Origin: Psychromonas sp. 14N.309.X.WAT.B.A12
GTDB taxonomy: Bacteria; Pseudomonadota; Gammaproteobacteria; Enterobacterales; Psychromonadaceae
DNA: 64,000 bases
Assembly: GCF_030397575.1 (NCBI RefSeq)
Contig: NZ_JAPNXS010000009.1
Location: 62,001 to 126,000 of the forward strand
Direction: 5' to 3'
The position numbers and the translations under genes are program-made. The notes under the pieces are model-generated. The model did not search any database. It was not told the DNA's origin and was given only the letters and a program-made list of their open reading frames with translations. Shown here piece after piece: positions 29,714 through 37,952 of this stretch; position 1 is the stretch's first letter; the number at the start of each line of letters is the position of its first letter.

Positions 29714-30625
29714 CTAGGTTGTTAATGAAGGCTTTCGTTGCACCATCGTACTCGCTGCAACTAACGTAACTGCACCGAGTAGTTGAATTTGAGTCATTTC
29801 CACATTTAAAAATAGCCAATTTATTAAGATTGCCGCCACCGGGAAAAACATTTCAGCTAAGGTAGCCCAATGCGCAGGTATACGCTTTAACCCTTGGTAA
29901 TAACAATACATCCCCAAGACACCAGACAGCACAGCTAACATGGCAATTTTTTGTAGCACGGTTAACTCAATACTAGTTATCAAACTCGGTGTAATAAAAG
30001 CAAAAGGCAACATACCAAGTAGGCCAAAACTAAAACGCCCGGCCATTAAATCTAAGCTACTAAGTCCTTGGGTACTCAGTTTTTTACCAAATACCGTTGC
30101 ACTTCCCCAGCTCACAACAGCAAATAAAGCGAGGCCATAACCCCATAATGCTTTTTGTCCATGCTGTAAATCCCCCTCTTTAAAATCGGCTAATAACACT
30201 TGGAAGTCAGGCCAAATCAATAACAAACTGCCTAAAATAGCTAATCCTAACCAAAGGAAAAACCGAGAATCTATTTTTTCCTTCAATAAAACACAGGCGA
30301 GTGTTACCGCAACGAGTGGCTGTAACTTTTGTAGCAAAATAACCACAGTAGGGTTAGACAAATAGAATGCTTCGGTAAACGCTAAGGTACCTAAAGCAGA
30401 GCCAAAAAAACCAATCACTAAAAAAGGGATGAAGGTTTGTCGAGAGATGAAGTTAAATTTACGACGTTTAAATAAAAAGATGCCAGCTAATACAGCAACT
30501 AATATTAAATGCTCAAACAACACAATTTGTTGTGCGCTGGAGCCGCCAAATAAAAGAGGATAACGTATCAATGTATCTGCGGCCCATAATAAGCACGCAA
30601 AAAATATAAAGGTAATACCTGTCAT
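29714..30625 (-). CDS. ribN: RibN-like EamA transporter, probable riboflavin importer
   Basis: 303 aa with ten hydrophobic helices in two EamA repeats (about 3-135 and 150-295), starting MTGITFIFFACLLWAADTLIRYPLL. AGGA lies six bases before the ATG. The fold alone does not give a substrate. The assignment rests on the FMN riboswitch about 300 bases upstream on the same strand with no other gene between. RibN, an EamA-family riboflavin importer, is known under such riboswitch control in Rhizobium and Vibrio. The function is therefore inferred from regulation plus family, not from a binding motif. Confidence 0.7.
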   Translation of the reverse strand: MTGITFIFFACLLWAADTLIRYPLLFGGSSAQQIVLFEHLILVAVLAGIFLFKRRKFNFISRQTFIPFLVIGFFGSALGTLAFTEAFYLSNPTVVILLQKLQPLVAVTLACVLLKEKIDSRFFLWLGLAILGSLLLIWPDFQVLLADFKEGDLQHGQKALWGYGLALFAVVSWGSATVFGKKLSTQGLSSLDLMAGRFSFGLLGMLPFAFITPSLITSIELTVLQKIAMLAVLSGVLGMYCYYQGLKRIPAHWATLAEMFFPVAAILINWLFLNVEMTQIQLLGAVTLVAASTMVQRKPSLTT

Positions 30626-30921
30626 TACAATTCCTAAACTAAAAAGGAGAGAAAGACAGAGCTTGGAAAGAACGTTATACCGCCCACATCATTAACCATT
30701 CCATTTATTTTCTGGAATAGTTTCATTAAGGCTAACGGTATTATTCAATAGTTGTAACACTAAAGAACTGAATAAATAACTGACAATTTTGCAGTATAAC
30801 CTGCCCTCATTGGAATAATGAAGATCAACAATTTCTGTAAGGGATCAAGTTCATGTCCCCAATTATCGTATTAAAACGATAGGGTCGAATAGTTGATATT
30901 TTGCACGCTATTTACTCTCGA
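30626..30921 (-). other. Long leader between riboswitch aptamer and transporter gene
   Basis: Nearly 300 bases of untranslated leader. A hairpin of CCCTATCGT/ACGATA...GGGG type (30857-30884) follows the aptamer, and a smaller ATTCCA/TGGAAT hairpin lies nearer the gene. Neither has a proper T tract nor covers the ribosome binding site, so I cannot say how the expression platform works. Short ORFs exist but none has a good start signal. Confidence 0.45.
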
Positions 30922-31250
30922 TCTTCTTCCATCCGGACTATAACCGTCGGATTTGGCCTCTCACCAAATCTGCTGACCCTAATAAAGCTATTACTAGTAA
31001 TAATTAGGCGCTCGTGGGCTCTTTTACTGATACCTAATACCAATTATATTAAATGAGAGATCTAAATTTTGTGTAGAATAAATGATTTAGTCCAAGAGAT
31101 AAGTTGAGGTAAATGGTTATTCCCTTTACCAGACTTACAACGAAGCAATAAATTATTTTTAACAAGCAAAACAAATCAATTAATTAGCGTGATTGGTATA
31201 CATATCGTAAAAATACCACCGGTGGGGAATTACACCCCGCCCTGAAGTCG
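30922..31250 (-). promoter_or_regulatory. FMN riboswitch (RFN element) interrupted by a repeat
   Basis: Read on the minus strand, the conserved blocks occur in order: CTTCAGGGCGGGGTG, AATTCCCCACCGGTGGT, GAGCCCACGAGCG, GGGTCAGCAGAT, then TCCGACGGTTATAGTCCGGA and TGGAAGAAG, with the outer P1 stem CTTC/GAAG. These match the RFN consensus closely. Between GGTGGT and GAGCCC, where a variable stem-loop is usual, 163 bases of the dispersed repeat are inserted at its tip. The flanking arms (31022-31032 and 31203-31212) still pair with one bulge. It precedes the RibN-like gene and should reduce its expression when FMN is abundant. Confidence 0.92.
31037..31199 (+). repeat. Dispersed MITE-like repeat, copy B (internally deleted)
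   Basis: Starts ATACCAATTATATTAAAT and ends GTGATTGGTAT, with the same ends and subterminal sequence as copy A (for example GATCTAAATTTTG and AATCAATTAATTA), but about 60 bases shorter in the middle. It lies inside the FMN riboswitch, antisense to the riboswitch RNA if copy A orientation is taken as plus. Flanks are TAA on the left and TAC on the right. Confidence 0.78.
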
Positions 31251-31425
31251 AATGACTTAACTTGTTATATCAATAACAGTGATTAAGTCATTGCTCATCA
31301 TAATAAGGATTTTAAAAAATACAAGAAAAATGCTTAAGATCACATTTTCTGCGGAGAGATAAAAGTAAAGAGAGAAACCAAAAGACAAATAACCCAAAGC
31401 TATTAGTTCAGAAACCTCAAACTCT

Positions 31426-32172
31426 CTATTGATTGGTCCAAATAGTTGGATTAGATTCAAATATCAAATTCGGTGTTTTTACAAATAATTGTTTAGCACA
31501 TTCATCGCCAAGTTGATTCGCCACGGCTGAAAAAGCTTCTTTCATTTTAGAAGGCCGACGATTAACATTATGCATATCTGAGGCAACTATAGTAACTTCG
31601 TCTTTTTGTAGTAAATCCCAAACTAGTTCCTTAGATCTTTCACCAAAATCCCCCACTATCGAAGCTGCAGTGACTTGAAATAAACAACCACGCTCTTTAA
31701 ACGGAGCTAACAATTCAGGAGACTCCCAAACGCCTCTGTTACGCTCAGGGTGTGCAATCATCGGCATAATGTTATGTGCCAATAACCAATCAACTAACTT
31801 TTCACTACCGGGTGGGATATGGCTGTGCGGGAACTCTAATAATAATAAGCTGTAACCTTGCCATTTCCCCATAAAAGGTAATTGTTGAGTGCTAGCCAAC
31901 ATCATAATTTCAGGACAAATTCGTACTTCCGCGGCATAAGCAAGAGAGAGTTTTTGAGAGGAGGAACTTTCACTAACAGAAGAAACAAGCTTGTTAAAAG
32001 CGTGCTTGATCGTAGTTAAATCATTATCAAAGGTGCCTAAATGAATATGCGGTGTCGCTAATATCTTTTGCACACCGCTGTTTGTAGAACCTTCAATTAA
32101 TTGCAGAGAATCAACTAAGGAGCGAGCCCCATCATCAATTCCTGCTAATATATGACTGTGTAGATCAATCAT
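31426..32172 (-). CDS. PHP-family protein-tyrosine phosphatase (CpsB/YwqE type)
   Basis: Metal-dependent phosphatase that removes phosphate from the tyrosine autokinase controlling polysaccharide length and export. The start MIDLHSHILAGIDDGARS carries the first metal-binding motif (HSH). Later metal ligands sit in TPHIHLGTF, MIAHPERNRG and ASDMHNVNRRPS. At 248 aa it matches CpsB/YwqE rather than the low-molecular-weight Wzb type. It follows the kinase gene by 27 bases, as the last gene of the export operon. Confidence 0.88.
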   Translation of the reverse strand: MIDLHSHILAGIDDGARSLVDSLQLIEGSTNSGVQKILATPHIHLGTFDNDLTTIKHAFNKLVSSVSESSSSQKLSLAYAAEVRICPEIMMLASTQQLPFMGKWQGYSLLLLEFPHSHIPPGSEKLVDWLLAHNIMPMIAHPERNRGVWESPELLAPFKERGCLFQVTAASIVGDFGERSKELVWDLLQKDEVTIVASDMHNVNRRPSKMKEAFSAVANQLGDECAKQLFVKTPNLIFESNPTIWTNQ

Positions 32173-32199
32173 TGTTCCACTTGTATGCCCTCAGGAATA

Positions 32200-34383
32200 T
32201 TATTGACCGTAGCCATAATAGCCTTCGTAATCTTCTTTATCTGCTTTTTTGATATCTACTCTATTTAAGACAATACCATCTATGTGAGCGTTAACTTGCA
32301 TTAAACGAGACACACCTTTTTTAACAGCAGCTTGCTTCGTAGAATCAGATTGAACGACATAAATAACAGAGTCTGCACGTTTAGATAACACTAACGCATC
32401 ACTCACAGCTAAAGCAGGTGGAGAGTCAATTACGATACGATCGTATTTCTGTTTTAGAATCACCATCGCCGCATCAAATTTCGCGCTTGATAATAATTCA
32501 AGCGGATTACTCGGTATAAAACCAGAAGGTAAAATATCAAGTCCAGATGCTTCATCATGCACAATTACATTCTCAAGTTTTTCAGATCCTGAAATTAAGT
32601 TAGATAGACCAGCTTGTTCAGCCCCTAATTTAAATACACCAAGGAAACTTGGACGGCGCATATCCGCCTCAATCAATAACGTTTTTTCAACTTGAGATAT
32701 CGCAAACGCAATATTAATTGAGGTAGTCGTCTTACCTTCACCAGGAATAGATGAGGTAACGAGTACGACTTTATGTTGATCATCAATATGTGACAAAACA
32801 AAGCCTGTGCGCAAGGTTCTAACCGCTTCAGAAAATGCTTTATTCTTATCATCAAAAAATACATGAGGCGATAAAGATTGATTACGCTTTAATTTAATTA
32901 ACGGTAATAAGCCTAGCAAACGTAAACCAAGTTTAGATTCAATCTCGGCAGCCGTTCTGAAAGTGTCATTTAACGCATCAATCACAAATGCATAGACAAC
33001 CGCAAAAGCAAACGAAGCAATAAAGGCTAAAATAACCAGTAATTTTTTATTGGGTTTAATAGGTGATAGCGGCACTTCTGCTTTATCTAAGATTTTAGCT
33101 TGTTGCACATCAAGGTCAGTAGTGACTTCAGTTTCTTTATAACGTGTTAAAAATGTATCATAAAGACTTTGGTTCGCTTCAACTTCACGCTGCAGTTTTA
33201 AATAACCTTGTTCAGTACTAGTGATATCTTGATATTTACGCTTTTCTTGTTCTAATTCATTAATCAGACGTTGTTCATTATTTTTCGCTGCTTGTAACTC
33301 TTTAGCAAAGCCTCTTACTAACTTATTAGCTTGCTGTTTCAATTCCTCTTGAATCGATGCTAATTGTGCTTTCGCTGCGACCAATTTAGGATGCTTATCA
33401 CCATAACGAAAACTTAACTCAGACACCTTTTGCTGTGTTTGGTTTTCAATATTTTTAATATTAGTGATCAGTGGATGTTGGCTAATTTCAGGCAAACTCA
33501 TCAAATAATTTATATCATTACCGCTGGCATTACTAACAAACAAATAAAGCGTTTCTGCTTCAAAGCGAGTTTGTTTTGCTTTTAAATAACTGTCCGTTAA
33601 GCTCTCTAGCTCATCACTGGCGATACTACGTACACCTGTTGCGTTTAAATCAATTAGGTTTTCTTTAATACGGTACGCTTCTAATGCATTAATTGACTCT
33701 TCAAGATTAACACGTAACTCTTCTAATCTTATCTCCAACCAATCAGCGGCTTTTTGCGTTGAAGTAGATTGACCTAATACTTCTTGATTTATATAAACAC
33801 GCGCAACCGTATTTGCTACAAGTGCCGCTAATTCAGGATCTTTGGCATCAAAAGAGATATTAACAAGTTGAGTATTACGAACAGGAGTAATCGTTAATTT
33901 TGATTGAAAAGCATCAATTAACATTACTTTTTCACTACGTGGGCTCAGTGATGTTTTCTCTTCCTTACTATCTAACTCCGCAGGTAATAAAGACTTAATG
34001 TAATCAGTTAGTTCTTTTTTTAAGCTCACTTCATCATCAGGCATAAACTCTTTATTTGCGCCTAAATCAAGCTTATCAATCACTTGCTCAGATACAGAAC
34101 GTGATTTTAAAATTTCAAACTGAGTCAAAAAGTAATCTTGACGGCTAGTGTCCAAAGGTAACACTGAGTCAATTGAAATCGTATTATCGGTACTGGTTTT
34201 TATCAATAACGAGCCCGTTGCACGGTAAATAGGCGTTAAACTCGTGACAAAGACCGCAACTAAAATAGTAATGAACAACGAAAAACCTAAAATTTTCCAT
34301 TTTGCATTCATCATCACAGACCAATAAGCTTTCAGATCAATGACTTGTTCTTGTGAATTTAAAGGTTTATTAACTGATTGCAT
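32200..34383 (-). CDS. Wzc-type polysaccharide co-polymerase and tyrosine autokinase
   Basis: Inner-membrane BY-kinase of 727 aa. Layout: a cytoplasmic start, TM1 at about 30-52 (ILGFSLFITILVAVFVTSL), a large periplasmic coiled-coil Wzz region with the GNVR-type stretch, TM2 (LLVILAFIASFAFAVVYAFVI) at about 445-465, then the kinase. Walker A (SSIPGEGKTTTS) is near residue 547, Walker A' is LIEADMRRPSF, and Walker B is RIVIDSPPAL. The C-terminal tyrosine cluster (YEGYYGYGQ) is the autophosphorylation target. It regulates chain length and export with the OPX protein and the phosphatase next to it. Confidence 0.93.
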   Translation of the reverse strand: MQSVNKPLNSQEQVIDLKAYWSVMMNAKWKILGFSLFITILVAVFVTSLTPIYRATGSLLIKTSTDNTISIDSVLPLDTSRQDYFLTQFEILKSRSVSEQVIDKLDLGANKEFMPDDEVSLKKELTDYIKSLLPAELDSKEEKTSLSPRSEKVMLIDAFQSKLTITPVRNTQLVNISFDAKDPELAALVANTVARVYINQEVLGQSTSTQKAADWLEIRLEELRVNLEESINALEAYRIKENLIDLNATGVRSIASDELESLTDSYLKAKQTRFEAETLYLFVSNASGNDINYLMSLPEISQHPLITNIKNIENQTQQKVSELSFRYGDKHPKLVAAKAQLASIQEELKQQANKLVRGFAKELQAAKNNEQRLINELEQEKRKYQDITSTEQGYLKLQREVEANQSLYDTFLTRYKETEVTTDLDVQQAKILDKAEVPLSPIKPNKKLLVILAFIASFAFAVVYAFVIDALNDTFRTAAEIESKLGLRLLGLLPLIKLKRNQSLSPHVFFDDKNKAFSEAVRTLRTGFVLSHIDDQHKVVLVTSSIPGEGKTTTSINIAFAISQVEKTLLIEADMRRPSFLGVFKLGAEQAGLSNLISGSEKLENVIVHDEASGLDILPSGFIPSNPLELLSSAKFDAAMVILKQKYDRIVIDSPPALAVSDALVLSKRADSVIYVVQSDSTKQAAVKKGVSRLMQVNAHIDGIVLNRVDIKKADKEDYEGYYGYGQ

Positions 34384-34406
34384 AATATTTATGATCCAAT
34401 TGCTTG

Positions 34407-34925
34407 TTAGAAAAAGCTCTGTTTAATAGTAATAATATCACCAGGTGAAACCGCATAGGTTAACTCAACCTTCTGCTCCCCTTGTGTTTGTGACTTTTTA
34501 AGGTATATCTTTGAAACTGAAGCACGAGCGGTTAACCCACCTGCTAATGCAATAGCTTGGTCAATATTTAACCCTGGTTTATATGGATAACCACCGGGTT
34601 GGTTGACTTCTCCATGGATATAAAAAGAGCGATAAGTGATAATATCGACTTGTACAGAAGGGTTTAATAGATAATCCCCCAGTAACCCATCATGTATCAC
34701 TTTTTGTACTTCAGGTAAGGTCTTACCCGTCACAGAAACAAGCCCAATAAATGGGAAGTTAATATTTCCGTCATCATTGATGACGGTTTCAATGGTTAAG
34801 TCTGGCTCGTCATATACCAAAATTTTAATTTCATCCCCTGCATCTAAGCGATAGTTTGTTAGCTCTGCAGCAAACAAATTAAAAGAGGAGAAAAACATTA
34901 GTAAAACAAAAAAGTAATTCATCAT
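34407..34925 (-). CDS. Short OPX (Wza-type) polysaccharide export protein
   Basis: 172 aa with a signal peptide (MMNYFFVLLMFFSSFNLFAA), a poly-export domain (YRLDAGDEIKILVYDEPDLT...GLVSVTGKTLPEV, about 25-110) and one SLBB domain (FYIHGEVNQPGGYPYKPGLNIDQAIALAGG). It has no lipobox and lacks the extra SLBB repeats and the C-terminal amphipathic helix that forms the outer-membrane pore in E. coli Wza. It overlaps the upstream beta-barrel gene by four bases (ATGA), suggesting coupled synthesis. Together they may form the outer-membrane exit. Confidence 0.88.
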   Translation of the reverse strand: MMNYFFVLLMFFSSFNLFAAELTNYRLDAGDEIKILVYDEPDLTIETVINDDGNINFPFIGLVSVTGKTLPEVQKVIHDGLLGDYLLNPSVQVDIITYRSFYIHGEVNQPGGYPYKPGLNIDQAIALAGGLTARASVSKIYLKKSQTQGEQKVELTYAVSPGDIITIKQSFF

Positions 34926-36118
34926 AAAGCAACCACAATCCCTATATTAACCGAGTTTTTATCGTAACTAATGTCGGTTTCTGTTGAGTTTTTATCAGTA
35001 AATTGGTATCCCGCGTTCAATTTTATCCAGCGAGTTACAGTGTAATTTAAATTTAATGCCAAGTTTTTGGTTTTATCGTTACGAGCAAAACCAACATAAT
35101 CTTCATCGGTATAAGTGAATTTAAAAGTAGAGTCAAAATCTTCAGTCCAAGACTGCTTCCAAGCTAATGCACTATCAATTTCAAGGATGTAATCTCCAAC
35201 TGTGCTTGAGTCTTTCGCTGCGCGACTAAAACTCACATTAAAAGTAGAATATTCTTGCGGCTGCCAAGTTGCGCCAAGCTCCACTGTGTTACCAGAGAAA
35301 TTAACACGACTATCTGACTCAAAAGTTTTATATTGATAACCGGCTTTAGCAGTGACCGTTGTTTTACCTAATCCTAGCCATCTAAAACCAAGCAAGGCAC
35401 TAGAGTCCTTGTTATCACTGCTATCTTCACCAGCTTCTAATTCTTCATACTTAACATCAGTTGTTGATATATCAAAAGTTAAATAAGTTACATTACCCGC
35501 TTGATAATCTGCATCAGCAAAAAAGGTAAGCTTACTCACGTCATCAAACTGAGTCGTGACTCTAAAATTCCTATAATCTTTATCAATAAAATTAACCCCA
35601 CCACCAATTCGCATTAACGCATTGAGGCTACCAAATTGATAGTAACCTCTAGCAGTTAGTTCATTGTATTTAATAGGTTCATTATAAAAAGAGGCATTAC
35701 CTTCACTGAGGCCACTACCCCTGTCTTCATGTAAATTGGCAAATGAAAAAGTAAGGTCTGTACGGTGTCTATCTGTAAATTCAGAGTGTGCTAATAAACT
35801 TAAGCGGTGATCCACATAATCATCTTCACTACCGTTTTCATAAGTTGCAGCAGTTAAACGATAAGAACCGCCATAACGGTTAATCCCGTCATCAACACCA
35901 AAACGAATAGAGGGAGAAACAATATAAATAGCAGAAGAAGTTGTATCATCTTCCTGCTCATAAATATTATCGTCGAACTCCACGCTGCTTGTTAACTGTG
36001 GCACAACTAAAAAACCATCTGTAACTTTAATAGGAGCAGGATCAAACTCTGTTGCAAAAGCGTTAACAACAAGTCCAGGAGAAAGTGCTAAAAGGGTAAA
36101 ATATTTCACTTTTTTCAT
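34922..36118 (-). CDS. Outer-membrane beta-barrel protein, probable export porin (Wzp-like)
   Basis: 398 aa. Signal peptide MKKVKYFTLLALSPGLVVNAFA, then long alternating hydrophobic/polar strands rich in Tyr, Phe and Thr (YGGSYRLTAATYENG, TLTFDIST-like segments, LNLNYTVTRWIKLNAGYQFTD) and a terminal SVNIGIVVAL, as expected of a beta-barrel of the BBP2/Gram-negative porin-like type. The AAGG ribosome binding site abuts the ATG with no spacer, so GTG at codon 4 is an alternative start. Its gene overlaps that of the short OPX protein. Role inferred from context: a transmembrane channel for the polymer. Confidence 0.82.
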   Translation of the reverse strand: MKKVKYFTLLALSPGLVVNAFATEFDPAPIKVTDGFLVVPQLTSSVEFDDNIYEQEDDTTSSAIYIVSPSIRFGVDDGINRYGGSYRLTAATYENGSEDDYVDHRLSLLAHSEFTDRHRTDLTFSFANLHEDRGSGLSEGNASFYNEPIKYNELTARGYYQFGSLNALMRIGGGVNFIDKDYRNFRVTTQFDDVSKLTFFADADYQAGNVTYLTFDISTTDVKYEELEAGEDSSDNKDSSALLGFRWLGLGKTTVTAKAGYQYKTFESDSRVNFSGNTVELGATWQPQEYSTFNVSFSRAAKDSSTVGDYILEIDSALAWKQSWTEDFDSTFKFTYTDEDYVGFARNDKTKNLALNLNYTVTRWIKLNAGYQFTDKNSTETDISYDKNSVNIGIVVAL

Positions 36119-36205
36119 CCTTAAATAAAGCGCTCAACGACAGCGTTTTTAAAATAAACAATTTGTTTCTTCAACACCGAGGCATTCAACAACTATTTAC
36201 TATAA

Positions 36206-37612
36206 TTAGTAAGCGTTCTTATTAATGAATCCTTTAAAAACAGTTAAAAATACGATTCTGATATCGAGCAACAACGACCATTGACGGATATACTCCAAAT
36301 CAAACTCAATACGCTTTTCCATTTTTTCAAGGGTATCCGTTTCGCCACGCCAACCATTTATTTGAGCCCAGCCTGTAATGCCTGGTTTCATTTTATGGCG
36401 TAACATATAAAAATCGACTAACTTTCTATATTCTTCATTGTGTGCAACAGCATGAGGACGAGGCCCAACAATTGACATGTGCCCTTGCAAGACATTAATA
36501 AACTGCGGAAGTTCGTCAAGAGATGTACGTCTTAATACAGCGCCTAACTTAGTAATACGGGCATCACCTTTGGTGGCTTGCTTCACTACGCTACCGTTAT
36601 CAGCAACCGTCATAGATCGGAACTTCCAAACATTAATCGCTTTTCCATCCAAACCGTAACGTTTCTGTTTGAAGAAAACTGGACCACGTGAATCCAACTT
36701 AATTAAAATAGAAATAATCAACATAGGAATCGCAATCATCGACAATATAAGCGTTGCACCAATAAGATCTTCCAAACGCTTAGCGAAAGAAGAAAGCCCA
36801 CTTAATGGTGATTCATATACGCTGATCGTTTGAATAGAGCCAACATGAGAAAGGTGGCCATTTAATAAGTTAAAAGTAAAGAAGTCAGGCACTAAATGCA
36901 CATCAACCGTGGTATCACCTAATTCACGTAAAATAGATTCAATGCGCTTTTGTGCGGCTAAGGGTAAAGCAATATAAACAAGATCATATTTCCCCTGTTT
37001 AGCCAACTCAATGCCTGTTGCTATATCGCCCTGTAACTTTGAGAAAAACTTAGAGTTAGCTGATAACCGGTCATTGGTTCTGTCATCAAAGAAAGCACTT
37101 AATGTAAAGCCGATTTCGGGGTGATTAGCAAATTCAGTGGCCAAACGAAAACCAGAGCTAGTTAAGCCGATAATGGCAACTCGTCTAGTGTTCAAACCTT
37201 TACGACGACGTTTGTATAGATATAAACGAAAGGACATACGCCAGCCAATTAACAACAACGCACTACTAATAAACCAAGAACCAATAACCAATCGAGAAAG
37301 ATCGTCACTCATTTTACTGAAAAACAGATAAACAACGACCATAAAAACAGCAAAGAACCAACTTAGGAAAGTATAAAGGGATAGACGGGAAGACGATCCG
37401 GTTCGCCACGAACGATATAAACGAATATTTTCAGCAAAAATAATGAAAGAGAGTGACCCAATAAGACCTACAATAATATAAGGATCACTCACTTCAATAG
37501 AATGAGCGCCAATACAGAAAAACAACAAAAATTGAACAATGGAAAAATCAACAATCCGATATACCGCAGACAATTGATTTATATTATTCTTGACGAAATC
37601 TTGTTCAGTCAT
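36206..37612 (-). CDS. Undecaprenyl-phosphate sugar phosphotransferase (WcaJ type)
   Basis: Starts the repeat unit by moving a hexose-1-phosphate (usually glucose) onto undecaprenyl phosphate. 468 aa: four to five N-terminal helices (about 20-125), a CoA-binding-like/Rossmann domain (RRVAIIGLTSSGFRLATEF, 142-160), a helix near 280, and the C-terminal sugar-transferase domain with KRLEDLIGATLILSMIAIP, GPVFFKQKRYGLDGKAINVWKFRSM, RTSLDELPQFINVLQGHMSIVGPRPH and MKPGITGWAQING. AAGGG precedes the start. It is the first gene of the export operon, with its own upstream control region. Confidence 0.92.
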   Translation of the reverse strand: MTEQDFVKNNINQLSAVYRIVDFSIVQFLLFFCIGAHSIEVSDPYIIVGLIGSLSFIIFAENIRLYRSWRTGSSSRLSLYTFLSWFFAVFMVVVYLFFSKMSDDLSRLVIGSWFISSALLLIGWRMSFRLYLYKRRRKGLNTRRVAIIGLTSSGFRLATEFANHPEIGFTLSAFFDDRTNDRLSANSKFFSKLQGDIATGIELAKQGKYDLVYIALPLAAQKRIESILRELGDTTVDVHLVPDFFTFNLLNGHLSHVGSIQTISVYESPLSGLSSFAKRLEDLIGATLILSMIAIPMLIISILIKLDSRGPVFFKQKRYGLDGKAINVWKFRSMTVADNGSVVKQATKGDARITKLGAVLRRTSLDELPQFINVLQGHMSIVGPRPHAVAHNEEYRKLVDFYMLRHKMKPGITGWAQINGWRGETDTLEKMEKRIEFDLEYIRQWSLLLDIRIVFLTVFKGFINKNAY

Positions 37613-37650
37613 AAGTCCCTTTACATCACTCTATATAGATCGCTTCATTG

Positions 37651-37671
37651 GATCACAAAAATGTGATCACA
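37651..37671 (-). promoter_or_regulatory. Candidate operator of the export operon
   Basis: GATCACA, AAAA, TGTGATC, overlapping a second palindrome TGTGATCACA. It lies 39 bases upstream of the start codon of the initiating transferase. The half-site order and spacing do not fit CRP. The regulator is unknown. Confidence 0.4.
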
Positions 37672-37711
37672 ATAACAAAACAAACGGTGTTTAACAATAT
37701 TTAAAACGTCG

Positions 37712-37752
37712 AAAAAAAGTATTCTCAAATAAAAAATGAGAATTAAAATACT
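37712..37752 (-). terminator. Terminator between the glycosyltransferase block and export operon
   Basis: On the minus strand ATTCTCA pairs with TGAGAAT (with AAGT/ACTT extending it past a bulge), followed by a run of seven T. It should end transcripts from the acyltransferase side, leaving the wcaJ operon on its own promoter. Confidence 0.7.
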
Positions 37753-37952
37753 TAATTTTATCACATATAAATTTATAAAAACTTATTAAAAAACAACAAG
37801 TAAAAAACAAAACAAATAAGTACCCCATATGTGTTAGACAAGTGCTCAATAAAAACTCACAACTAAAAAATCAAAAGAATATATTGAGCAATAAAAATCA
37901 AATAAAACAAAAACTTTAGATGAAAATTAAAAATAATATGTCACTTTATAGC

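Larger units (their letters stand above)
37613..37952 (-). other. Control region of the polysaccharide export operon
   Basis: An AT-rich gap of 340 bases. It contains a terminator for the acyltransferase gene upstream (37712-37752), a longer inverted repeat (TGCTCAATA at 37843-37851 and TATTGAGCA at 37882-37890), and, 40-60 bases ahead of the wcaJ-type start, the nested palindrome GATCACA-AAAA-TGTGATC followed by TCACA (37651-37671). That palindrome is the best operator candidate. No ops/JUMPstart GGCGGTAG is visible. Confidence 0.5.

Noticed and set aside
31257-31460. Minus-strand ORF of 67 codons with hydrophobic residues at the 3' end of the PHP phosphatase gene
   Set aside because: It overlaps the end of the phosphatase gene, has no ribosome binding site, and runs up to the FMN riboswitch, where promoter sequence is expected.
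37662-37671. TGTGATCACA considered as a CRP site
   Set aside because: The two half-sites touch without the six-base spacer needed by CRP.
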